Position numbers and translations under genes: made by a program. Shown here one piece after another: positions 8,675 to 18,182 of a stretch of DNA of 64,000 nt. The stretch comes from Roseovarius nanhaiticus (GTDB lineage: Bacteria; Pseudomonadota; Alphaproteobacteria; Rhodobacterales; Rhodobacteraceae): contig NZ_FTNV01000001.1 of NCBI RefSeq assembly GCF_900156535.1, positions 248,001-312,000 of the forward strand, in the 5' to 3' direction. Position 1 is the stretch's first letter; each line of letters opens with the position of its first letter. The notes under the pieces are model-generated. The model was not told the origin of the DNA. It saw only the letters and a program-made list of their open reading frames with translations, and did not search any database.

Positions 8675-9232
8675 TTAGCCGCCAATCTTTTCCACAGTCA
8701 AATTGCCATTGGTGTAGACGCAGATATCTGCGGCGATCGCCATGGCGGCGCGGGCGACGTCTTCGGCGCTGCGATCGGTGTCCATCATGCCGCGTGCAGC
8801 GGCGAGCGCGAAGTTGCCACCAGATCCGATGGCGGCCACGTCATGCTCGGGCTCCAGCACATCACCGGCGCCGGTGATGACATAGAGGTCGGCCCCATCC
8901 GTGACGATCAGCATCGCTTCCAGCTTTTGCAGGTATTTATCCGTGCGCCAGTCCTTGGCCAGTTCGACGCAGGCGCGTTGCAGCTGACCGGGCGTGGCCT
9001 CCAGCTTGGTCTCGAGTCGCTCGAGCAGGGTGAACGCATCCGCGGTAGATCCGGCAAAGCCCGCCACGACGTCAAAGCCACCGGGGCTGAGGCGGCGCAC
9101 CTTGCGCGCGCTGCCTTTGATCACGGTTTGGCCGAGGCTGACCTGCCCGTCACCCGCGATGACGACCTCGCCGCCTTTGCGCACGCCGATGATGGTGGTG
9201 CCGTGCCATCCGGGAAATTGCTCGCTGGCCAT
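8675..9232 (-). CDS. hslV: ATP-dependent protease peptidase subunit HslV
   Basis: A 185-residue proteasome-like peptidase that forms the chamber of the HslUV protease. The catalytic Thr is in [12 protein letters not shown] at residues 10-21; the short propeptide [11 protein letters not shown] is longer than in E. coli but common in alphaproteobacteria, and must be removed to free Thr12. Other family marks are [34 protein letters not shown] and [14 protein letters not shown]. An AGGAGG ribosome binding site lies six bases upstream of the ATG. The unit hslV-hslU is separated from trxA upstream by a strong terminator, so it should have its own promoter in the short spacer at 9233-9304; I could not define it there. 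Confidence 0.97.
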   Translation of the reverse strand: MASEQFPGWHGTTIIGVRKGGEVVIAGDGQVSLGQTVIKGSARKVRRLSPGGFDVVAGFAGSTADAFTLLERLETKLEATPGQLQRACVELAKDWRTDKYLQKLEAMLIVTDGADLYVITGAGDVLEPEHDVAAIGSGGNFALAAARGMMDTDRSAEDVARAAMAIAADICVYTNGNLTVEKIGG

Positions 9233-9304
9233 CGTGATCCTCCTTGGGTCTTTGCGCCTATATGGAAGCCGTGCCGCCGGATCGCAAGTTTTGCATTCTG
9301 CAGC

Positions 9305-9332
9305 AAAAAGGGGCGCCGCAGCGGGCGCCCCT
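9305..9332 (-). terminator. Rho-independent terminator of trxA
   Basis: Read on the minus strand, GGGGCGCC-(6 bases)-GGCGCCCC is followed directly by five T. It lies about 25 bases past the trxA stop and before hslV, so it should separate the addBA-trxA transcript from hslVU. Confidence 0.85.
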
Positions 9333-9355
9333 CTAAAACTTCGGCGGCAAAGGCC

Positions 9356-9676
9356 TCAGATGGCCTCTTCGATCCACTTTTGAAGCGCGGCCTTAGGCTT
9401 CGCGCCTGAGAGGTTCGAGACAACCTCGCCATCCTTGAAGATGAAGAGCGCGGGAATACCGCGCACGCCAAGGCTACCGGCCATTTGCTGGTTCTGATCG
9501 ATGTCGACCTTGACCACTTTGACCTTGCCTTCCATCTCGCTCGACAGCTCTTCCAGTGCCGGGCCGATCTGTTTGCACGGGCCGCACCATTCAGCCCAGA
9601 AATCCACCACAACGGGGATGTCGGAATTCTTCACTTCGGCGTCGAACGTGTCGTCCGTGACGGCTACGGTTGCCAT
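9356..9676 (-). CDS. trxA: Thioredoxin 1
   Basis: A 106-residue thioredoxin, the general cytosolic disulfide reductant. The active site is [18 protein letters not shown] at about residues 28-45 with the canonical CGPC. The cis-Pro loop is present as [16 protein letters not shown] (about 71-86), and [17 protein letters not shown] is the usual strand-helix leading to it. Length is standard. It lies 54 bases downstream of addA on the same strand; that spacing allows either co-transcription or a separate promoter. A strong terminator follows. Confidence 0.96.
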   Translation of the reverse strand: MATVAVTDDTFDAEVKNSDIPVVVDFWAEWCGPCKQIGPALEELSSEMEGKVKVVKVDIDQNQQMAGSLGVRGIPALFIFKDGEVVSNLSGAKPKAALQKWIEEAI

Positions 9677-9730
9677 GGGTCTCTCCTGCGTTTGGGTTCT
9701 AGCGATACGTATGGAGCGTATGGCCCGAGG

Positions 9731-12700
9731 TCAAGTTGCCGCCGCGCGTGCTAGCGCAGATGTCACAAGATCGTGCGGCAGCCGCATGAGCGTGGCCGTG
9801 CGCGTCCAGAGGATGGCAGTTTCAATCCGTCGATCTGGATAGACGAGGGCCGCCATCGCTGCATAGGCGCCCATCTGCCGCAAAAGGCCTTCGGGGCAGG
9901 CTTCGGCAGTGGCCGGCACCAACGCGTTCGATTTGAAATCGACGATCAGCGCAGTGTCATCTGTCAAGATCAATCGGTCAATGACGCCCTGAAAACGTCC
10001 AAGTTCCGGCAGATCGGCGGTTATGCCGACTTCGGGCAGGGCCGTGGCCGTCCATAGCTGCGCCAGAGCAGGCGCCTCGATGTTACGGTTGGCCTCGGCG
10101 AGCAAATCAGTCAGATCCGGCGCATCGGGCAGGAGGCGCGCGGCGATGTCTGCGCGATCCCCGGATGGCAGAGCCGGTAGAAACTCCAGCAGGGAATGGA
10201 TGTGGGTACCGCGCAGCTTGGCGGCTTCCTCATCCTGATCGGTGTCGATTTCGCCAAAAAGCGCCTTGGCCCCGCCGAGGTCCGAGGGCGTGCGTGCCGG
10301 CGCATCCTTATCCATTGCGGGGGCATGTGTGTGGAAGAATGCGGGCAGTGGGGGTAATGATGGCGCGTTGTCCGGGGCGGCGACGCGGTCCGGCCCGGTC
10401 CAATCGCCCCTCTCCAGCCGCAGGCCAGTGGCGCCGTGCACGGGATAGGGCAGGGCGTCCAGATCCGTCAGACCGGCCTCGATCTTCTCATACCAGGTCT
10501 CGCCCTTGTCACCCGGCTTGTTTGCACTGGCGACGATCAGCCATTTTTCGGCGCGTGTCATCGCCACGTAGAGCAGGCGGTCCCGCTCGGCGGACTGCGC
10601 GGCCTTCATCCGTTCGATCACCGCGCCCTGGGCGTCGGGCATGACGGCGCTCTTGGCCTTCCAGACGGGCGCGCCGCCCACGTCCAGGATCTGCGCCTTG
10701 ACCTCGTTCTTGCGAGTTCCGGTATCGGGCAAAATCACGATGGGCGCCTCCAGGCCCTTGGCCCCATGCACGGTCATGACGCGGATCAGATCGCCGCCTG
10801 CATCCACCTGCCGCTTGATCTCGAGCGCGTCGGTCTCGAGCCAGATGAGAAAGCCGGTGAGGCTGTCCACCGCGCGTTGCTCATAAGCCAGCGCCTGAGA
10901 CAGAAGCGCGTCGATACCGTCCTCGGCCTCGGGGCCAAGCCGGGCCAGCATGCGGCGGCGCCCGTCGTGACGCGTGAGAATTCGTTCGATCAGATCATAG
11001 GGGCGCAGGAAATCCGCCTGATCACGCAGATCGGCCAGCACAGCCATCGTTTCCGGAAATTCCTCGCCGCGGGCGCGCAGCGCCTGCCAGAGGTATTTCT
11101 CGTGGCGCTTGTGCGCCAGATCGTAAAGCGCGCCCTCGTCCCACCCCAAAAGCGGCGAGCGCAGGGCAACGGCTAGCGACAGATCATCCTCTGGCGTGGC
11201 GAGAAATGACAGTAGCGCGGCCAGATCCTTGACCGCCAGCTCGGCCCCTACCTTCAGCCGGTCGGCACCTGCGATGGGTAGGCCGCGGGATTTGCAGGCG
11301 CCAATGATCTCGTGAAAGATCGGGCCGCGCGATTGCACGAGGATGAGGACATCACCGGCCCGGACGGGGCGCATACCGCCCTTGTCGGGGATCGGTTGGC
11401 CGTCCTCGATCATGCGCGCGATATGATCCGCAATCTGCGCGGCCAGAACAACATTGGGATCGTCCTTCGCCCTGATGTCGACGGGATCGTGCCACAAGGG
11501 CGGGTCTTCCTTGTCCGGCTCGGGGTTGATCGGCCACAGATCTACCCGGCCGGGCATGTCCTTGTGGAACGCAATGTGTCTCTGATCGGGGGCAAAACCC
11601 GATTCCGAGAGGGGCCGAAACACCGCGTCCACCGCGTCCAGAACGGCGCTGGAAGAGCGGAAAGAATGCTCCAGTCGCTGGCTTTGCAGGGGGGTGCCCG
11701 CCGCCTCCAGCCGGTCGGCCCAATCGCTCTGCATGCGGTCGAATTCGCGCGGGTCCGCGCCCTGAAACGAGTAGATTGACTGCTTTTTGTCGCCCACGAC
11801 AAAAAGGGTGCGCTGCACATTCTGCCGCGCGCCTTCGCCGGCGGTGAATTCCTGCGCAAGTCGATCGATCACCTGCCATTGCACCGGGCTGGTATCCTGC
11901 GCCTCGTCCACCAGAATGTGGTCGATCCCGCCGTCCAGACGAAACAGCACCCAAGCGGCCACGTCCGAGCGGGTCAGCAAGGCATTGGCCCGCAGGATCA
12001 GGTCATCGAAATCGAGCCAGCCCCGCAGCTGTTTGGCCTTGGCATAGGCGGGCAGAAAAACCTGGGAGAAATCTTGTAAAGCCGTCGCCAGCCGCACCGC
12101 TTCAAGCGCGACGCGCTTGGGCCGGGCCGCCTCGACCCGGTGGCGCCAGGCGTCGATCAGGTCCATCGTGTCGCCCAGCGCACCGCGGACATTTTTGGTG
12201 GGCGGATAGGATTTGACGGTAAATGGCGCTTTGCCACCTTTGGACAAAAATACGTCTTCAAGCGTCTGCAATGCGCTGTAATCCAGCACAGATAGCCTGC
12301 GTAGTTTATCGGCGGCTTTAAAGTCGGTATCTGTTCCGGCACTCAACTCAGTCACTAAAAGGCTTAATAGAGCCGTTTCACCGCCCAAAAATACCTCTTT
12401 CTCAATGCTGCGTGCGGTGACATCCGGGCGCAGGCCCAGTGCATTTGCCAGGCCAGCCTCGGTCCAGGGCGTGCTCAGCATCGGGGCGTGGCGCACGATG
12501 TCCTGTGTCAGCTCGTCCAGTGTCTCGCCGGTGTGAAATCGCGCCAGTGCATTCAGCTTGGCCGCGTGAGGGCCGGCGGCGATCTCTTCGATGATCTCGG
12601 CACGCAGAAGCTTGGCTGTCCGCTCTTCCATTTCCACGAATTGCGGGCTGACGCCGGCCTCAAGCGGAAAGCGCCGCAAGAGCGAGGCGCAAAAAGAGTG

Positions 12701-13072
12701 GATCGTCTGGATACGCAAGCCGCCCGGGGCCTCGATCGCGCGGGCAAAGAGGCGCCGCGCATCGCGCAGCGCGGCGTCGTCCATTGTGCCATCCACGCCC
12801 AATTCGCGCAGCGCATTGCCCAAACTGGGACTGTCCAGCATCGCCCACTCGCCCAGCCGGGCAAAAAGGCGGTTCTGCATCTCACTGGCCGCCGCCTTTG
12901 TGTAGGTAAGGCACAGGATGTGCTGTGGATCGACCCCGTTCAGCAGCAACCGCGCGACGCGGTCCGTCAGAACGCGCGTCTTGCCGGACCCGGCATTGGC
13001 GCCAAGCCATGTAGACCTGTCCGGCTGCGCCGCCGCGATCTGGCGCAGGGTGGCGTCATCACGCTCCATCAT
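9731..13072 (-). CDS. addA: Double-strand break repair helicase-nuclease AddA
   Basis: A 1113-residue UvrD/Rep-type helicase with a C-terminal nuclease, the large subunit of the AddAB end-resection complex that prepares double-strand breaks for RecA. Helicase motifs run in order: Walker A GANAGSGKTRVLTDRV near residue 25, motif Ia LCLTYTKAAASEMQNR, Walker B HILVDEAQDTSPVQW around 385, motif III FVVGDKKQSIYSFQGAD, and RVMTVHGAKGLEAPIVILPD plus LLYVAMTRAEKWLIV near 760-830. The C-terminal RecB-like nuclease core is TALIVDFKSN near 1055, with the 'D-x-K' catalytic residues. Its ATG overlaps the addB stop by four bases. Family order addB-addA is conserved in alphaproteobacteria. Confidence 0.95.
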   Translation of the reverse strand: MMERDDATLRQIAAAQPDRSTWLGANAGSGKTRVLTDRVARLLLNGVDPQHILCLTYTKAAASEMQNRLFARLGEWAMLDSPSLGNALRELGVDGTMDDAALRDARRLFARAIEAPGGLRIQTIHSFCASLLRRFPLEAGVSPQFVEMEERTAKLLRAEIIEEIAAGPHAAKLNALARFHTGETLDELTQDIVRHAPMLSTPWTEAGLANALGLRPDVTARSIEKEVFLGGETALLSLLVTELSAGTDTDFKAADKLRRLSVLDYSALQTLEDVFLSKGGKAPFTVKSYPPTKNVRGALGDTMDLIDAWRHRVEAARPKRVALEAVRLATALQDFSQVFLPAYAKAKQLRGWLDFDDLILRANALLTRSDVAAWVLFRLDGGIDHILVDEAQDTSPVQWQVIDRLAQEFTAGEGARQNVQRTLFVVGDKKQSIYSFQGADPREFDRMQSDWADRLEAAGTPLQSQRLEHSFRSSSAVLDAVDAVFRPLSESGFAPDQRHIAFHKDMPGRVDLWPINPEPDKEDPPLWHDPVDIRAKDDPNVVLAAQIADHIARMIEDGQPIPDKGGMRPVRAGDVLILVQSRGPIFHEIIGACKSRGLPIAGADRLKVGAELAVKDLAALLSFLATPEDDLSLAVALRSPLLGWDEGALYDLAHKRHEKYLWQALRARGEEFPETMAVLADLRDQADFLRPYDLIERILTRHDGRRRMLARLGPEAEDGIDALLSQALAYEQRAVDSLTGFLIWLETDALEIKRQVDAGGDLIRVMTVHGAKGLEAPIVILPDTGTRKNEVKAQILDVGGAPVWKAKSAVMPDAQGAVIERMKAAQSAERDRLLYVAMTRAEKWLIVASANKPGDKGETWYEKIEAGLTDLDALPYPVHGATGLRLERGDWTGPDRVAAPDNAPSLPPLPAFFHTHAPAMDKDAPARTPSDLGGAKALFGEIDTDQDEEAAKLRGTHIHSLLEFLPALPSGDRADIAARLLPDAPDLTDLLAEANRNIEAPALAQLWTATALPEVGITADLPELGRFQGVIDRLILTDDTALIVDFKSNALVPATAEACPEGLLRQMGAYAAMAALVYPDRRIETAILWTRTATLMRLPHDLVTSALARAAAT

Positions 13073-16008
13073 GACACCTCCTGCCGTGTCGGATCATCCG
13101 TGATGTCCCATTCGCCATAGCGCGCCAGCTGATCATAGTCGCCGGTATCGATGGTTTTCTGCATTGCGCGGCGCGATACATAGCCCTTTCGCAGGGTGCG
13201 ATAGGCCGTGATCAGATCGCGCAGCCCTTGCCAGACCTCATCCGCGGGCTCGTCCTCCAGCGGGGCGGCCTCTTCCTTGGGATCGCTGCCGAGGCCGATA
13301 TAGAGAGCACGCGCCACTTTGGCCGGCCTCAGCCCCTCAAAGCCCGAACGCTCGGCAATCGCGGCTTCCAGCAGTAATTGCTTGTCGAAATGCGCCTGCT
13401 CAGTCGGTCCGGGCGGCTTGCCGGTTTTGTAATCGTAGATATGCAGGCAACCGCGCGCATCGATATCGATGCGGTCCGCGTTTGCCACAAGGGTAAAGCC
13501 CAGATCGACCATCTGCGCCTGGCCCCTAGCCTCGTAGGCGGTGGGCGTGGCAAGGGCGCGGCGCGCCTCCTCGGTCTCGATGAACCAGTCTGCCACCCGC
13601 TCCAGCCGGGCCAGCCAGAGGGCGCGCGCCTCGGCCCAAGGCACTTCGACGCTCAGCACTTCCTGCGCCAGATCCATCAGCGCCTCGCGCGTCAGCTTCT
13701 CCGGTGCGTCGACGCTGCCCTGCACGAACCGCTCCAGCACCTCGTGCAGCACGATACCGCGCAAGAGCGCGTCAGGCGCCTTCATCAGCGGATCGAGCGG
13801 GCGCAAACGCAGCACGTGCTTGGCGTAGATCGCGTAGGGATCACGGATCAAGCGCTTGATCTCGGTCACCGACAGGCGGTTTGGCCGGGCCTCGACCGGG
13901 GGGCAGGGCGCGGGGCGCGGGGCGGCAGGGACGCGCTCGGTTGCCTCAAGCTGCGCGGCGCGGTCCAGCCAGATCTGCCCGCGATCCCGCATCGCCTTCA
14001 ATGCATCCGCGCCGCCCTGGTCCGGCAGGCCCATCATCAGGTTCTGGATCCGGTTGAGCCAGCGCGACACGACCGTCTCGCTCTCGTCCGAGCGGATGCT
14101 GCGCGTCAGCCACACTTCCTTGGCCAGCACTGCCTGCTGGAAATCATGCGCGGCCAAGCCGATTCGCCTTTCGGGCAGCAAAAGTCCCGCCCGGTGGCGC
14201 AGCGCGCGGTTCAGCCAAGGGTCCGGCGTCTGTGCCTCAGGCCAGCTGCCCTCGTTGAGACTGGCAAGGATCAGCATATCCGCGCCCTGCACTCGCGCCT
14301 CGAGCGTGCCCCAAATGAGGATGCCGGAATGGGGCGCCTCGGCATTTCGCACCTGTTCCCCCTGCATCAGCGCAGCAAAAAGCGCGGCGTAATCGGTGGC
14401 AGTGATGTCGCCCCCATGCGGTGCCTCGGCGGCCAGCAGATCGCACACGGCGCGCGCCTTCATGCCTGCGTCCTTCTGCCAAAGCTCGCTGGGCGCTTCG
14501 GGCGCGGCGCCATCCGCGATTGCCTCGGCCGTTTTCAAGTGCGTTGCCACGCGGGCGGTGAGCGGCATCGCCTCGGGCGCCTCCTGCCCGGTCATGCAGT
14601 TGCCCACCCACGCGGCCCAGTCCGCCGCCATCGGCTCGGACCGCTCGGCGGCCCAAGCGGCGATGGTGGCGGCTGTGGGAAAAGGAGGGCCGTTGCGCCG
14701 CAGATGCAGCTCAAGCTCGCGCGTCAAGCGCAAGTGATCGCCGCGCCGCCCGCCCGAATGTGTGAGCGGATGCTTGAGTAGCGTCAAAAGCGCCTCTGCG
14801 GTGAGCGGGCGCAGGCTCAGCTCGGCGACGTGGCGCAGGAAACGTCCTGGCGGAGAGAGGTGCAGAGGCATGCCCGCGCTGTCATCGGGGATGATGCCCC
14901 AGCGGTCCAGCGCTGCGGCCACGCGGCGCGTCAAACCGCGATCGGGCGTGATCAGCGCGGCGGTCTGGCCCGTCTCGGCGGCCTCGCGCAGGCGCATCGC
15001 GATGCTCAGCGCTTCAATTCGGTGCGAGGGTGCCTCAATCAGGGTGACGTCCTCCATCGCCCGTCCGATCCCGGTGAGGGACGGCCCTTCGTCCAGCCAC
15101 TGATCGGTAATCGGCGCTGGACGCAAGGCCAGCGAAACAAGGCGCGCACGCTCGGAGCTGGCAGGCTCTGCCGACGTCCATCGGGACACGTCGCCAAGAC
15201 CGAGGACAGACCGCAGCGCGCGAAAACGGTATTGCGGGTGATCCTCGCTCAGCATGGCGTCGCCCATGGCGCTCCAGACCGCGTCCGGCGTGTCGAAATC
15301 ATATCCCGGCAGGACAACCGCCCCTTGCGGCAGCGCGGCAACCGCCTGCATCAACATCTGAGTGGTGCCGCGTGATCCGGTCGATCCGGCCAGAATGATC
15401 GGGTAGTCGGGCGGGCAAAGCGTCCAGGTGTCGATCTTGCGCTGGACCACCCGGCGCTGACGCGCCTCGGACCCCGGTGCGCCGCGCCCTTGGGTGAAAT
15501 GCCGAACGATGTTCAGAAAAGCGCGAATACGCTCCCAATGGCCGGATTGATCGCTGATATCGAGCGCGTCGATCACATCGGGCGACACGCCTTCGCCCTC
15601 CATTTCGTCCATCAGGGTGGCGAGACTGCTGGCCAGATCATAAAGCGCAGTGCGCGGCGCCAGATCGGGCTGCGCATCCAGAAGAGATGCGATCAGCTGG
15701 ATCAGCTCCAGCCGGCGGCGAAGTGGGGGGGCGGGCGGCGCGATATCGGCCATGGTCCAGTCGCGCCCAAGTTCGGTCAGAAGCGACACGCGCGGCATCA
15801 GCCGGGCTGGACCCTGTGCCAAAAGCGTTTGGATGCGCCGCGCCATGCGGCGCGTGTTGACGATCAGGTGCACGCGGCCCAGCGCCTCGGGTGGCTGGCC
15901 CTCGAGGCGCGCCAGAACGCCGGCGATCAGCTCGGCCGGGAAATCGACGCCGGGGGGCAGGCCGAATACGCGTGCGCCGCCATCCGCGCTCTCAAACATC
16001 GCCGGCAT
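13069..16008 (-). CDS. addB: Double-strand break repair protein AddB
   Basis: A 979-residue partner of AddA. It has an inactivated helicase-like N-terminal half and a C-terminal RecB-family nuclease domain. In the nuclease, CLHIYDYKTGKPPGPTEQAH (about residues 855-875) carries the 'D-Y-K-T-G' catalytic motif, preceded by LVANADRID and by LLRGIVLHEVLERFVQG. Middle blocks such as DMLILASLNEGSWPEAQTPD and RIGLAAHDFQQAV are typical of alphaproteobacterial AddB. Two in-frame ATGs (16008 and 15999) are possible starts. The 5' end overlaps the murU-like gene by 17 bases, so the two are tightly coupled. No iron-sulfur cysteine cluster like that of Bacillus AddB is evident. Confidence 0.93.
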   Translation of the reverse strand: MPAMFESADGGARVFGLPPGVDFPAELIAGVLARLEGQPPEALGRVHLIVNTRRMARRIQTLLAQGPARLMPRVSLLTELGRDWTMADIAPPAPPLRRRLELIQLIASLLDAQPDLAPRTALYDLASSLATLMDEMEGEGVSPDVIDALDISDQSGHWERIRAFLNIVRHFTQGRGAPGSEARQRRVVQRKIDTWTLCPPDYPIILAGSTGSRGTTQMLMQAVAALPQGAVVLPGYDFDTPDAVWSAMGDAMLSEDHPQYRFRALRSVLGLGDVSRWTSAEPASSERARLVSLALRPAPITDQWLDEGPSLTGIGRAMEDVTLIEAPSHRIEALSIAMRLREAAETGQTAALITPDRGLTRRVAAALDRWGIIPDDSAGMPLHLSPPGRFLRHVAELSLRPLTAEALLTLLKHPLTHSGGRRGDHLRLTRELELHLRRNGPPFPTAATIAAWAAERSEPMAADWAAWVGNCMTGQEAPEAMPLTARVATHLKTAEAIADGAAPEAPSELWQKDAGMKARAVCDLLAAEAPHGGDITATDYAALFAALMQGEQVRNAEAPHSGILIWGTLEARVQGADMLILASLNEGSWPEAQTPDPWLNRALRHRAGLLLPERRIGLAAHDFQQAVLAKEVWLTRSIRSDESETVVSRWLNRIQNLMMGLPDQGGADALKAMRDRGQIWLDRAAQLEATERVPAAPRPAPCPPVEARPNRLSVTEIKRLIRDPYAIYAKHVLRLRPLDPLMKAPDALLRGIVLHEVLERFVQGSVDAPEKLTREALMDLAQEVLSVEVPWAEARALWLARLERVADWFIETEEARRALATPTAYEARGQAQMVDLGFTLVANADRIDIDARGCLHIYDYKTGKPPGPTEQAHFDKQLLLEAAIAERSGFEGLRPAKVARALYIGLGSDPKEEAAPLEDEPADEVWQGLRDLITAYRTLRKGYVSRRAMQKTIDTGDYDQLARYGEWDITDDPTRQEVS

Positions 16009-16684
16009 CCAGCATGGCTTCGGCCAGAGCGATCCCGCCCGGATGTCCTACGTCGCACCACGTGCCGGGATAGACGGTGCCGAAAGCGCGCCCTTCGGCC
16101 ATCATCCTGTTCCAAACCACATTCAGCGAAAAGGCTCTGTCCGGTATGTCCGCCAGACTTTCGGTGCGGATGATCTGCGCCCCCGAGTAAACAAGGCCGG
16201 GCCCGCGTGACACGCGGCCCTCTGCATCGAGCAGAAAATCGCCCTGCCCGGTGTGACCGATCGCCTGATCTGGAGGCAGGCAAAGCAGTAGCGCATCCAT
16301 CCGGCTATCGTCCCACGCCCCGGCTAGCAGGCTTAGCGGGTTCGGCCCGCGCCATACAGCATCGGTATTCATCGTGTAGACCGGCCCATCGCCCAGCAAT
16401 GGAAGCGCCGCCCGTAGCCCGCCACCGGTATCAAGGATCTCGTCCGGCTCATGTGCCAACGCAATATCGCGGCCAGCAAGATGCGCTTGGATCTGCTCGG
16501 CCTTGTAATGAGTGTTTACGGCGATGCGTCCGATCCCGGCCCCTGACGCGACGTCGAGCGCGTGATCCAGCAGGGCGCGGCCGCCCACCTCGATCAGCGG
16601 TTTGGGCCGGTCACGGGTCAGCGCGCCCATTCGCGTGCCAAACCCGGCGGCAAAGAGCATCAGGGCGTCGGGGGCGTTGCGCAT
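15992..16684 (-). CDS. murU: Nucleotidyltransferase, probable MurNAc-1-phosphate uridylyltransferase
   Basis: A 230-residue sugar-1-phosphate nucleotidyltransferase. The N-terminal signature LFAAGFGTRMGALTRDRPKPL (here cut: AAGFGTRMG, then RPKPLIEVGG) is the NTP-binding loop of the family; TMNTDAVWRG carries the metal-binding Asp. Placed directly after an AmgK-like kinase, it best fits MurU, which makes UDP-MurNAc from MurNAc-1-P and UTP in the recycling route that bypasses de novo UDP-MurNAc synthesis (known from Pseudomonas and Caulobacter). The start at 16684 (MRNAPDALMLF) gives family length; the open frame upstream is inside amgK. It overlaps amgK by 25 bases and addB by 17. A different sugar nucleotide remains possible, since assignment rests on the pairing. 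Confidence 0.82.
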   Translation of the reverse strand: MRNAPDALMLFAAGFGTRMGALTRDRPKPLIEVGGRALLDHALDVASGAGIGRIAVNTHYKAEQIQAHLAGRDIALAHEPDEILDTGGGLRAALPLLGDGPVYTMNTDAVWRGPNPLSLLAGAWDDSRMDALLLCLPPDQAIGHTGQGDFLLDAEGRVSRGPGLVYSGAQIIRTESLADIPDRAFSLNVVWNRMMAEGRAFGTVYPGTWCDVGHPGGIALAEAMLDAGDV

Positions 16685-17670
16685 CTGCGTTTCAGATCCT
16701 TGAGAAATTCGGATGTGGGCGCCGGCAGGACGCCGCTGATAAGCGGCGCGAGCGGTGCTAGCGCAGGATGGGCCAGATCCCGCTCCAGATAGGACCAGAC
16801 GCGCGGGATCAGATCGACGTAATGCGCCTTGCCGTCGCGCAGGCAAAGCCGGGAAAAAACGCCGATGATCCGCAAATTGCGCTGGGCGCCCAGCACGTGG
16901 TAGGCGGCGTCAAACGCGGCGGCATCGGCGCCGCTGCGCGCGAGGTAGCGGGTGATCATCTCGCGCTCGATAGCGGGTGGCACGTCACGCCGCGCGTCCT
17001 GCAAGAGCGAGACGAGATCATAGGCCGGATGCCCGCGCATCGCGTCCTGAAAATCCAGCAGGCCGACGCGCGCGATGCCGGCCCGCTCTGGCAGCCACAG
17101 CAAGTTTTCGGCGTGGTAATCGCGCTGGATCAGCACAGAGGCGTCGCTCGCATACTCCGACAATGCAGCAAGCATTGCGGCATGGGCGGCGGCCCGGCGC
17201 AGGCTGTCGGTATCGCCCGCGTACCACTCGAATGCCAGCGCCGCCATGTCGGCCATAAGGGCGGGATCATACGGGGCAAGGTCATCGGGCAGGGGCTGAT
17301 CGTGCAGATGCGCCAGCGCGTCGGTGGCGGCACCGTAAAGCTCGGCCTCGCGGTCCGGAGCGCGCGGGATGACCCGCGCAAAGAGATCATCGCCCAGATC
17401 CTCGAGCAGCAAAAAGCCATTGCGCGTATCCTCGGCCAGGATGCGCGGCGCGCTGAGGCCAAGGCTAGAAAGATGACGCGCGATGCGCACGAAGGGGCGC
17501 ACATCTTCGCCGCGCTCGGTGGGGGCGTCCATCAGCACGGCGGTCTCATCGCCGCGATGAACCCGCATGTAGCGCCTGTTCGATGCATCCCCGGCGAGGG
17601 GTGCGACGCGCGCATCTGCCCAGTCGGTGCCTTGCAGAAATTGCCGGGCCAGCGCGGTTCGGTCAGACAT
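16660..17670 (-). CDS. amgK: Aminoglycoside-phosphotransferase-fold sugar kinase, probable AmgK
   Basis: A 336-residue APH-fold kinase. The N-lobe has the family opening 'L-x-G-D-A-S-x-R-R-Y' as LAGDASNRRYMRVHRG (about residues 23-38); FLLLEDLGDDLFAR is the hinge. The catalytic loop is LIQRDYHAENLLWLPER, and VGLLDFQDAMRGHPAYDL holds the metal-binding Asp. This matches AmgK, which phosphorylates MurNAc (and GlcNAc) at the anomeric carbon for MurU. The ATG at 17670 (MSDRTALAR) is preferred; the upstream open frame is shadowed by tsaE. It overlaps tsaE by eight bases and murU by 25, so tsaE-amgK-murU-addB-addA is one coupled run. The family assignment is firm, the substrate is inferred from context. 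Confidence 0.85.
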   Translation of the reverse strand: MSDRTALARQFLQGTDWADARVAPLAGDASNRRYMRVHRGDETAVLMDAPTERGEDVRPFVRIARHLSSLGLSAPRILAEDTRNGFLLLEDLGDDLFARVIPRAPDREAELYGAATDALAHLHDQPLPDDLAPYDPALMADMAALAFEWYAGDTDSLRRAAAHAAMLAALSEYASDASVLIQRDYHAENLLWLPERAGIARVGLLDFQDAMRGHPAYDLVSLLQDARRDVPPAIEREMITRYLARSGADAAAFDAAYHVLGAQRNLRIIGVFSRLCLRDGKAHYVDLIPRVWSYLERDLAHPALAPLAPLISGVLPAPTSEFLKDLKRRCATPPTP

Positions 17671-18142
17671 GTTCGATCTCCGCCAGTTTTTGGGCCCAAG
17701 TCTCGCCCTGACCGCGAAACGTGAGGACGCGCGCATCGGCGATTGGTCCATTCGTGATCTCCAGCGACAGGGCATTTTCCGGCGCCAGATCGCCCAGCCG
17801 GTCCGGCCATTCAACAAGGCAGATTGCGCCTTCGAAGGCTTCGGTAAGGCCCAGTTCGGAGACGTCATTTGGATCGGTCAGGCGATAGAGATCCGCGTGC
17901 CAGATCGCACCCGGTCGCGCCTCATAGGTTTGGACCAGCGTGAAGGTGGGCGACGGGACATCCTCGGGCAGCAACAGCAAGGACTGGATGAGGCATCGCG
18001 CGAAATGCGTCTTGCCTGCACCGATATCGCCAGTCAGCAGGACAGTATCGCCGGGGCTCAGCATTGCTCCCAGACGTGCTGCGATGGCGCAGGTCCGGTC
18101 GGGGCCGTCGGAGAAGATGGTGGTGGTCGCGCGGTCTTGCAT
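17663..18142 (-). CDS. tsaE: tRNA threonylcarbamoyladenosine biosynthesis ATPase TsaE
   Basis: A 159-residue P-loop ATPase needed by the TsaBCDE machinery that installs t6A37 on ANN-decoding tRNAs. Walker A is LTGDIGAGKTHFARCL near residue 40. PSPTFTLVQTYEA is the family's switch segment, WHADLYRL follows it, and CLVEWPDRLGDLAPENAL carries the conserved 'E-W' motif. Length is normal. It starts 40 bases downstream of the PAS-protein gene on the same strand and its stop overlaps amgK, so it is probably the second gene of a long minus-strand operon. No other tsa gene is in the window. Confidence 0.93.
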   Translation of the reverse strand: MQDRATTTIFSDGPDRTCAIAARLGAMLSPGDTVLLTGDIGAGKTHFARCLIQSLLLLPEDVPSPTFTLVQTYEARPGAIWHADLYRLTDPNDVSELGLTEAFEGAICLVEWPDRLGDLAPENALSLEITNGPIADARVLTFRGQGETWAQKLAEIEHV

Positions 18143-18182
18143 GCTGCGACACTACACGCGCCGCCGCAGCCTGCAACCGAGA

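Noticed and set aside
13378..14781. 467-codon plus-strand frame inside addB
   Set aside because: Arg/His/Gly-rich shadow of the addB frame with no domain.
9731..16008. AddAB region as a defence helicase-nuclease module
   Set aside because: Domain order and motifs match ordinary AddAB recombination proteins, and the neighbours tsaE, murU and trxA are housekeeping genes.
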